Positions 54,901 through 64,000 of a stretch of 64,000 bases of DNA are shown in pieces. Each line of letters opens with the position of its first letter. The stretch's first letter is position 1. The DNA comes from Tachypleus tridentatus. Taxonomy: Eukaryota > Arthropoda > Merostomata > Xiphosura > Limulidae. The position numbers and the translations under genes were made by a program. Where the stretch lies: contig NC_134825.1 of assembly GCF_004210375.1 (NCBI RefSeq), positions 70,237,558 through 70,301,557 on the forward strand, given 5' to 3'. The notes below the pieces were generated by a model. It saw only the letters and a list, made by a program, of their open reading frames with translations, made no database searches and had not been told where the DNA came from.

Positions 54901-56720
54901 AGCAAATTGACCACATAGGAAGCTAAAGCATGATACTATAATCTAACGAACTTGAATAGACTGATATAAACTATATGACCAATGGACACTTATAATAATT
55001 GATTGCTTTTTCACAGCTTGGCATAAACATCAATAAATTATAACGTATGATCTAGACCAATGAAAATGGACATTTAAACAAAAGTTTATCTTCAGAGTCT
55101 GACGACCTTGGAGAATAAAACAAAAATAATTTTATAAACAGATTAACGAACATAAACTTTGAAACAAAAGATGACTTGTTCATAGTACGAAGACTTTGGC
55201 CACTGAAATGAGATATAAGATATAAATGGACTAACAATCATACGTGTAAAAGATAACTCATTTACAGAGCGAGAACCCTTGACAATGAAATAAAGTATAA
55301 CTTTTAAACAGACTAACGAACACAAACATTAAAATAAAAAGATTAAGATAAAAGATTACATGCAGAAGAACTAGTGTATTCAACCTAAATATTATACTAT
55401 ACATAGACTGGGGAGCACGAATAATAATTAATATCACCTTGTGATCAGAGAAAACTCCCATCATGTGTACGTTTTTACCAAAATGTATTTTATGCGAATA
55501 TTTTAATATGCAAATAATTTATACACGTGTAATACCAGTGGGTATTCAGAAATGATATAGTTACCTGAAAAATAGGTTGGTTTCTATATACAACTATTCA
55601 TAGTCTTACTCTGTTTACCTGTTGTGATTTGAAGTAGTGATAGTATGTTCAGGTCAAGCATCTGTCATGCTTCGTATACCTATCATCCAAAGCACTGACT
55701 TGAAATCAGAATTGAAATGCACAAACACAGGAAATTATTTTCCTAAATCTAACAGGTAAACACACTATAATAAGCTGTTAGTTTGTCTTTCATAAATTAA
55801 TCAGAACATGATTATAGAATTATATTCGGAAGATGAAAAACGTGCATTGGAGTGAAGATCTCAGCCTACACAAAAAACATATCAGGAAACGCATAAATAA
55901 GTTGTTACAACAAGACATTTGTGATATAGACATCTTTGAACAATAGCTATATAATTATGGTAATGAGGAAAAGAGACTGGCTAACATTAATCACACCGTA
56001 ATTTATCTTTTATTGCGGTTATTTCACAGGGCTCGATTTCAAACAATACAGATTACTTCAGCAATAAGACCATCCGCTGTGTTAATTATTTTATCAGACT
56101 TGTAAACGGAAATACACTTAATACTAAAACTAGTTACGTGTGAAGTTTAGCGACCGGTAAAAAGTTTTAAAAGTCTATGGTGCTCAATGAATTTTGAAGG
56201 AGGTGTTTATTGTATGAACATTTATTATGTGAAATGTGTAATTATTAAGAAATATATGTATTTGATGTTCACGTGATAAATTTTTTCTTCTATATTAAGC
56301 AAGTTAGTGTTTAGTTTTTATCTTGCGCAGTAAAAGAAAGAACACTGTACCAATATAATAAATTTGATGTAATTCTTTTAAATAATTCTGAAGGTCTTAT
56401 GAAGGAAAATAATATGAGAGATCTGTTTAAATTAATTTTACATCGAAGTTCAAGCTCTTGCATAGCAGGCATATTCACTTGCTACATAAGTTAAAATAGT
56501 GAGTTTAGGTTTAGCTTTAAGAAACGGTGTAATTCCAGCAACAAACATTAATTCAGATAATTAAAATAAAAACAACTTAGATTATCCCTAGTTTTTGCTT
56601 CTTGAACACTGTTGGGTCTTCCTTATAGATTTTTAGCTGCTGATCACGAAAATCACATCCAAATTTGCCCATCACGTAGCGTTTCATCGAAATCTTTAGT
56701 TTCACCAGGACATGCAAAAT
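54901..56720. other. AT-rich spacer
   Basis: 1.8 kb. Around 55052-55464 a ~115-base phrase recurs loosely: AACAGACTAACGAACACAAAC near 55310 and AACAGATTAACGAACATAAAC near 55138. This is a degenerate tandem repeat. No gene is seen. Confidence 0.45.
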
Positions 56721-56721
56721 T

Positions 56722-56830
56722 GTAAGAGTAGAGGGAAAGTATCTAGCCAGCACCAATGACCGCCAACTCTTTGGGTACTCATTTCAATCTTAATACTAGA
56801 CTTTGATCGCCACACTCATTACGTACACAC
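56722..56830 (-). repeat. SINE-A fragment (minus)
   Basis: GTAAGAGTAGAGGGAAAGTA and GACCGCCAACTCTTTGGGTA; only the middle of the SINE remains. Confidence 0.75.
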
Positions 56831-57031
56831 GACTCCAAAGTGCGGAGCGTGATTTTTTATTTTTTTTACAGTAACGGAATTTATACAAAGGAACCTCAGA
56901 TCCACAGAACTGCAAAATAATCATTGGGCTGTGACGAAATAAGATGAAATAAACAAGAAGGAAGGAAGGCCTCATGGTGGTGAGATCTGAATCTGCCCGC
57001 ATAAGGCAAACTGTGCCAAACAAACAAAAGA

Positions 57032-57313
57032 TTGGTTTGGTTTGAATTTTCTTGCAAAGCTACACGAAAGCTATCTGCGCTAGCCGTACCTCATCTAACA
57101 GTATAAGATTAGAGGGAAGGCAGCTAGTCATCACCATTCACTGCCAACTCTTGGGTTGCTCCTTTACCAACGAATAGTGGAACGAAAGATTGACTGTAAT
57201 ATTATAACGCCCCTACGGCTGAAACGGCACGCATGTTTGCTGTGACGTGGATTCGAACTCAGGATACTCATATTGCGAGCCGAACTTCCTAACCATCTAG
57301 CCATGGTGGGCCT
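57032..57313 (-). repeat. SINE-A (minus)
   Basis: All blocks present, diverged, ending CTAGCCATGGTGGGCC. Confidence 0.94.
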
Positions 57314-57319
57314 AAATAA

Positions 57320-57825
57320 AGACGTAAGCCAGTTAAGTATTAAGTTTCCTTTATCATTCAATGTAATTAGTTTCTTTTTTGATGTAGTAGCTTTGTGATT
57401 TGTAAATGATAATTATTAAATGACATCGTGTGATAATTTTAATTTTCTAAAGCTTGGTTATGGTTTAAATGCAACTACATTTATGTAGGTTTAGTAAAGC
57501 TGAATTGTGTCTCATATAAAATTTTTGTATTTAAATTAATTTACGTTTTGTGGATTAAGTTATGTTTCAAATCTTATCATAAAAGAACAGTGGAATGTTG
57601 GTAAAGATTCTGATGGGTAAAATCGAAACAAGTAGAGTGAGAGATTTGGCTCGATGACATTATAAATTGGACTAGAGATGAGAAGTTTCAATAGGAAGGT
57701 AGAGAATAATGGAGAACATAATCACCTTACAATTGAGAAATGACACTATGATTAATTTATAAACAAATTCAATTCAACATAGTAGTATTATCTATTAAAC
57801 ATTATCCTGGCAAAGACTAACTTCA
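57320..57825. other. AT-rich spacer
   Basis: No feature seen. Confidence 0.4.
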
Positions 57826-57827
57826 GG

Positions 57828-57950
57828 TTCCTCGCTGGGACAGCGGTAAGTCTATGGATTTCCAACCCTAAATTAAGAGGTTCGATTCCCCTCGGTGAAC
57901 TCGACAGATGGCTCGATGTGGCTTTGCTATAAGAAAACACACACACACAC
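57828..57950 (+). repeat. SINE-B
   Basis: CTCGCTGGGACAGCGGTAAG head, GAGGTTCGATTCCCCTCGG, GATGTGGCTTTGCTATAAGA, and a CA tail. Confidence 0.94.
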
Positions 57951-57982
57951 TAATTTCAGCTTGGGAAGACAGGGCTTTGTTT

Positions 57983-58270
57983 GTTTGTTTGTTTTACTTG
58001 TTTTTTTGAATTTTGCACAAAGCTACTCGAGGGCTATCTGTGCTAGCTGTCCCTAATTTAGTAGTGTAAGACTAGAGGGAAGGCAGCTAGTCATCACCAC
58101 CCAGCGCCAACTCTTGGGCTACTCTTTTACCAACGAATAGTGGGATTAACCGTAACATTATAACGTCCCCACAGCTGAAAGGGCAAGCATGTTTGGCGCG
58201 ACGGGGATGCGAAACCGCGACCCTCAGATTACGAGTCGCACGCCTTAACACTCTTGGCCATGCCGGGCCT
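57983..58270 (-). repeat. SINE-A (minus) with perfect 12-bp target duplication
   Basis: AGGGCTTTGTTT at 57971-57982 and 58271-58282. Full length, close to consensus. Confidence 0.97.
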
Positions 58271-58282
58271 AGGGCTTTGTTT

Positions 58283-59600
58283 TCAAATATTACCGTAAAT
58301 TAATTTCAACGTTAAAAACTGAGTTGTGTCTTAAATTTTACCTTGGACCATTTTAAGTTTTCACAATATTCCTTAAGTATTATCGGAGACTTGTTTTATA
58401 AACTGAGTTGCACTTTAAAATTATTGTAGAATAATTTCATTCTGTTATGATCAGGTTATGCATTAAACATCAATGTAGACAAAGTTATGCAACGCTAAGC
58501 ACCATACCCATTACTCAGGATATACGTTTGTATATAGTAAGTGCTGTAATAATAGACATGACATATTCTTAAAACAAAGAGAAAGGTAAAATAACAACAC
58601 AAATATGAGATTATTGTCGTTAAGCCTTTTTTGATAAAATTCGATATCATTAACAAACAATTGTTGACTGGTTATTGTACTTATACAGAAACCGCGTTTT
58701 GTAAGTGAAAAATTACCTACCATCTTATTATAATAGAGTTGTGATGCATACATCCAAAACTCGGATCTCAGAAACTACCACACCGATTATCAATTATAAC
58801 TGGGTAATGTTTTTTTATTCTTAGGCAGTATTTTTATAGCTTATAAATAAAACAATTGAAATTTCCCTAAAAATGATATGTTTCAGATTTATCTAATAAA
58901 AATTACAAACAAAATGAAGTAAGAGTCAAATAAAAATATATCAAAAACAAACTCAAATAAATTATTTTTTTTTTTAGTGAAAATCTCATGAGTATTGCAA
59001 CATAAAAACCAAGGCACTTTTGTTTGTAACCACGTGTACAAAGAAATGCTTCAATAAAAATCTACTCTGTAATGTAATACTGTGATGATAGCTCATTTTT
59101 AAACTAAAATTTTAGTTAAATCCTTTTTCTCGTGGATGGCAAACATTATTGAAAGTCAAGCATAATTATATTGTTGTAGAAATGCCAGGCAATACCAGAA
59201 AGGGCCTTAGGCCCAGTAGCCTTAGGCAGGAACTAGCAGTTGTACCTGCCCAGAGGTAGGTCACATTCTGTAGTTTGCCGATTAATAATCGCTAATTACA
59301 ATTATAACTTCCGAGGCTTATAGTATACTAAATGTAGTTGACCAATAATATAAACTGTGTCTTGCCGTCTTGCGACAGCTTGTTTTTATATACTTCCAAA
59401 AAACAATTAAAGGAACAATTTCATGTTTCAGTATATTTTTGTCATAACTAAATTTGTGTATAAAAAAATATCCGTTCGTCTACATGTGTATTTTTTGAGC
59501 TTGCGAGTGAAGTTTGAAGCAACTCAAATGAAACTCACCTCACTCAAGGAGAATACAACTCTAGGTACCCTATATATGACTGTTACGTAAAACTATGCAT
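58283..59600. other. AT-rich spacer
   Basis: 1.3 kb with no gene; a GGGCCTTAGGCCC palindrome at about 59204-59216 is the only structure noticed. Confidence 0.4.
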
Positions 59601-59638
59601 TTCTCATTAATTCTAAAAAAACACACCAACATGAATTT

Positions 59639-60707
59639 TTGCGGCTCGTTTTGTCAGTGTGTATCTTAATCTTGTGTACCCAAGCAGTCAAGCGCCATCT
59701 GACAGAGAACGAGGTGGCCAGGGTGATCCAGATGTTGGAGGATGGCCAGACTCAAAAAAGGGTGGCACAGCGCGTCGGTGCGTCACCAAGCGTCATCAGT
59801 CGACTTTGGCGACTCTACCAGAAGACGAACTCTTATGGTGGGAGACAAAGTCAAGGCCGTCATTGCTGCACAACAGCCAGAGAGGACTGCTACATTGTGA
59901 CTACCGCTCTGCAAGACAGGTTAACTATAGCTCGGTCACTGCAAAATGATCTTCAGTATTCCACTGAAACACGTGTATCGACCAAAACAATTCGCAATCG
60001 TCTGCACGAAGGACGTTTTAGGGCCAAATGGCCTGCAAGAGGCGATATTCTGACAGCTCTACACCGTGCAGCCAGGTTGGAGTTTGCTCGTCAGCACCTG
60101 GATTGGGAACTTCGTCAATAGATCACCGTGCTGCGGACAGACGAGAGCAGGTTCGCTGTACCTCGTGATGATGGACGTGTGAGAGTGTGTGGAAACGCCG
60201 AGGAGAGTGATTTTCCGCCTGAAACATTGTGCAAGTCGACGCTTATGGAGGAGGTTTTGTAATGGTCTGGGCAGGCATGTGCTTGGGTCACCGCACGAAC
60301 TTACTCATACTCAGCAGGGGTGTTCTGAACGCACGACGATATAGAGACGAAGTTCTGATAACCATTGTGAGGCTTTTTGCCGGTATTGTCAGCGATGAGT
60401 TCATTCTCATGCAGGTTAACGTGCGAGCTCACGTCGCCAGACTGTGTATGTACTTCCTTGACGAGGAAGGAATAAAGACTTTTGAGTGGCCCGCCAGATT
60501 TCCCGATTTAAATCCGATTGTTGCGATATGTTGTCGAGGCGTGTGAGTGAAAGACAGCACCCTCCTCAGAATGTATAGGAACTCCAAAAAGCCCTGGTAA
60601 ACGAGTGGGCTGCCATACCCCAAGTTAACATCGATAGACTGATTCGAAGTGTGCCAAATCGGTATCAGGAGTGTGCCACAACCCGTGGAGGTCACACTAG
60701 ATATTGA
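59639..60707 (+). pseudogene. Tc1-like transposase (third family), N-terminal half nearly intact, catalytic half dead
   Basis: 59639-60121 encodes the complete DNA-binding half: RHLTENEVARVIQMLEDGQT, VAQRVGASPSVISRLWRLYQ, TRVSTKTIRNRLHEGRFRAK, and ARLEFARQHLDWELRQ, then a TAG where relatives have Trp. Downstream, TVLRTDESRFAVPRDDGRV keeps the first catalytic Asp; a frame change follows. GGGFVMVWAGMCLG is read in the next frame. The second catalytic site reads MQVNVRAH instead of MQDNARAH, so the Asp is Val. The third region WPARFPDLNPI loses the Glu through a small deletion with frame change, and the C-terminus ends TTRGGHTRY. Relatives are about 340 residues. Terminal repeats were not resolved. 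Confidence 0.92.
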
Positions 60708-60709
60708 AT

Positions 60710-62555
60710 GTTTCAAACATTTCTTGAATAAATGCATGTAAATTGTTTAAAGTATTGTTTCATATGGGATATCAGTTTTGGTAATACTGGTGATTTAAAA
60801 AAAAATTATTTCTCGATGTTTTACTATTCATCACACATTAAGAAATGGATACAGATGGAACCGAAATGAGGCAAATTACCTAAAAAAATAAAAATATTAT
60901 CACATTTGGAACATTGAGATAAATTATATAAGAAAATGCACTTGTTCCTTTAATTTTTTTGAGCAGTTTAAATTTACGCGAGATTCTCGAACGTTCAACA
61001 ATCTTTAAAGACAGGATAATATTTTCGTAAACTATCTGCTGTTGATTCTTGTTCTCAAGAATCTTATACAAATTTAGAGAACAAGCGGGGATTGCGCATT
61101 ACACGTAAACAATATATGTCGCATGCATAAAAACTACACTGAAACAAACGTAGGTATTAAAATAAGAGTAATGGTATATTTGTTAGAGTATGAACAGAAA
61201 ATATTTCGTGGGGTTTAATCTTAAGCGCCTTACACCAAATAGATTGTAAAAAAACAAGAGACTAATAGTGCAAAACGAAATGAAACAATCTTTATTTATT
61301 TCAAACAGAATTAAAAATGATGAACATCTTGATGTCTTTTCTGGGTACTAAGAAATTTCAGAAATAGCTGTGTAAACAATCTATTGCTCTGTTAAAATCT
61401 GTTCCAAATCAAGAAAACACAAAATTATTTGTACACACAGAATAATAATGCTATTTCTTTAAAGTAGTCAGGACTGCACTTATAAGACACGCCACCAAAA
61501 GGAAACACAGATGTGCCAGCCGAGGAAAGTTATCGAAGACGATGACGTCATATTTCCAAACGTTGACACCAGAGAGTCCTTCGTTTGTGAAACGTAGTTA
61601 GGCCATTATGACAGACGGACTATGATACCAAAATTTAATACCAGGGACGCGTTGTACGGATGCATTGCAAGATCGCCATGACAGGTGGGCATAATGGATT
61701 ATTACATAATAATACAACAAAGTAGAGAACATATTTCTAAGCAGCCATGACAGGTGGCCATGATACAATGGCTCATACAATACATGTCCTCACATGAATA
61801 TAATTAATCAATTTAAATCATTAATTGAATAACTAATTAAATCATTCTTAAAACGTTGCTTATTATTAAATTTCCTATCTCAAAAGGGGACATCTTACTC
61901 ATTCAAGTGATTAAAGATAGTCAGTAGCATGATTATAATGAAAATTCTTGACCCAATATTTCTTTTGATAATTTATTAATTTTCTCATTTTTGTAATCTA
62001 ATCTACATTCCCATCTATTAATGATGTATTTTCAATGAAAACATCAATTAATTACCATTATTTTAATTACTATCCATTTTTTTAAAATCGGAGCATATAA
62101 CTAAGCCACCGTGATAAGCGGCTACGATACATAACTTTCAAACAAGAGTGATACCATACATTAATTAAAACTTATACATACTTTTATTAATTGCGCTTTA
62201 TAATTTGCCATAATATTTTACACGTTACGTTATCTCATGTTTTATAAAGACTGACTTTCATATATGCATATAGCTAATTACTGTTATTTTAACAACTGTC
62301 CATAAGATTTTAACTAGTACACTGTGACATTACTTTCACTATGGTCAATGTTTAGATTTTATTATATTAAAACCATTATTTTGCATAATTTAACATATAT
62401 ACTAATACAATTTGCTACAACTAAGTACAACAAATAAATCACTTGCTGTTTATAAAAGTTATCCATGTGCAGAGAAAATCTATCTATGGTATCATGATCA
62501 TTTCCGTGGAATAAATTATTACTGTTCATAATGTAACAAATCATTCAAACATTTA
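60710..62555. other. AT-rich spacer
   Basis: No gene recognised. TGACGTCA lies at 61543-61550. GCCATGACAGGTGG occurs twice, near 61675 and 61743, 69 bases apart. Confidence 0.4.
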
Positions 62556-62559
62556 AATA

Positions 62560-64000
62560 AACATCGTTTAGAGTTTGTAATAGTAATAGTAATGCATGCT
62601 CGAAAGGTTAATCTACAGTTTGTTTTGATTGTAACAAATTTTGTAAATCCAAAGAATGGTAGACAAACAGTATCTTCCTGCAGTAATCATTACCAGTGTA
62701 AGATTTATTTTGTCATTGTTGACAGAATGAAACGTAATTCAGAATGCCATCATTGAGGTAAATTTATATGTGTAGGATATAACTTGTATGTCTTTAACAA
62801 TTATTTATGTTTTATTCACGACAAAGATATCAAAGATCCGTCAAATAAATATTTATTTTTTATTTTGAGACAGATCGGGAAACCAGAATTTACAATGTTA
62901 GTTGCTGTGTGGTCCACTATTTCACGGTAAGGAAACAGATTTAAAAGAATATGATTCATATGACAAAATCTGTGAATTCTTATTTTCGAAAGAATATAAC
63001 AATTATACATATATAGTGCATAATATCAAAGGTTTTGATGGACACTTTATTCGACAAGAGATAAAACCCAAGATTATAGTGAATGACAGTAAAATTATTA
63101 CCATCAAAAGTCTCACAATAAGTATAACTAATAGTTATAATTTTATACCCATGTCTTCATCATTGTTTCCAAAATCATTTAAATTAGAATAACTGCAGAA
63201 AATTCCTCATCTTTTCAATATCAAGTCCAATGACAAATATCGTGGATCTTTACTAGATGCCACTTTTTACACTTCCAACACCATAAGAAAAAAATCTGGA
63301 CCGGAACTGTCAGTGATGAAAAGAAGTGGTACATCTCTGATTCCAAAGAAGAGATGTGTAAGTAAAAAAAACAACAAATAACATTATCATTGTTGATTCT
63401 TATTAAATGGTTTTGTTGTTATATTGAATGTTGTTTTGGTGGCATGTTATATTTTTTATTTTTCTTTAGGTACCGTCGATTAGATGTAGATATACTTCGA
63501 TGGTGCTGTTTTTCAGGTAAGAGTTTCTCGCACACTGGAATGTAGATTCCTTCAGATACACAACCATTGCTCCTGTATACATGGCTGTATACAGAATAAC
63601 ATTTATACCACAATGGTCGATAACTCTAATACCTAATCATGAATACATTACAACCAACAACAATATCCAAGTAAGATCTGAGTGAATTAAGATCCAACAT
63701 GCGCTTAGTGGTCGTAAGAAACAAATCCTGAATTACAGAGTAGATGGTTTCTGTATGGAATAGAAACAAATCGATCTCTGAGTTTTACGGGTGTTATTAC
63801 CATGGTTATGATAAATGTTACGACTCTGACTCAAATAATTAGTTTTGCATAGACGCATGTGGTTTATTAGAAATTGTACAATTGAAAGACAAAAAGAGCT
63901 GAAAGGTCGAGGATACAAAGTCATAACAACACGAGAATATGGATTTTAGAAAATGAAGATTAATAACACAGATTTGATGAATTTCCTTAGGGACCATACA
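62560..64000 (+). mobile_element. Polinton/Maverick fossil: part of the protein-primed DNA polymerase B, running off the right edge
   Basis: A fossil. 62902-63192 contains YIVHNIKGFDGHFIRQEI and NFIPMSSSLFPKSF, which fit the exonuclease region of the Polinton type-B polymerase; further matches follow to the edge (for example SEFYGCYYHG near 63780). The reading is broken at several places. No integrase, capsid or packaging part is seen in the window; the rest, if it exists, lies beyond the right edge. It appears old. Confidence 0.75.

Noticed and set aside
1-64000. CRISPR array, operon or bacterial-type system
   Set aside because: The DNA is eukaryotic (SINEs, LINEs, Tc1/mariner, splice signals); no regular spaced repeats or bacterial genes were seen.

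Overview
The window is AT-rich arthropod DNA packed with tRNA-headed SINEs. I recognise the abundant ~270-bp SINE and its two short companions as the type found in horseshoe crabs (Limulus/Tachypleus/Carcinoscorpius). That identification rests on memory of the repeat and was not computed. No complete host protein gene is visible. The only well-supported host coding piece is a last exon on the minus strand (49394-49796), with a good splice acceptor, a serine/proline/threonine-rich C-terminus, and a 340-bp tandem duplication of its 3' end. Two weaker exon candidates lie at 42577-42718 (+) and 53690-53742 (-).

Region 1-1.2 kb holds a short SINE and a decayed Tc1-like transposon. Region 1.7-13.1 kb is a mosaic of repeated segments. 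Three copies of a ~0.5-0.85-kb tRNA-Thr-bearing segment sit about 4.2 kb apart (tRNA anticodons UGU, UUU and CGU). Between them lie three copies of one non-LTR retrotransposon in two orientations, an internally deleted mariner, an inverted segment pair, and a direct segment pair at 1.74 and 12.69 kb that brackets the locus. Regions 13-31 kb and 34-48 kb are mostly intron-like or intergenic AT-rich DNA with SINEs, a second copy of the first Tc1 family (15.2-16.0 kb), a Penelope-like fragment (19.2-19.5 kb) and a strongly A-rich degenerate minisatellite (41.0-42.15 kb). At 31.8-33.7 kb a CR1/L2-like LINE lies as two opposed halves, with a SINE inside the second half.

Region 48.8-64 kb holds the host exon with its tandem duplication, an internally deleted Tc1-like element with intact ends (50.37-51.51 kb), a long imperfect hairpin (51.72-51.88 kb), several SINEs with clean target duplications, a third Tc1 family with a nearly intact N-terminal DNA-binding half (59.6-60.7 kb), and a fossil Polinton polymerase fragment that runs off the right edge (about 62.56-64.0 kb).

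Nothing here forms an operon-like or defence-like gene system. The interest lies in repeat biology (shared SINE tails, paralogous empty sites, tRNA duplication with anticodon change, a hammerhead-like motif in a retroposon end) and in the duplicated terminal exon.
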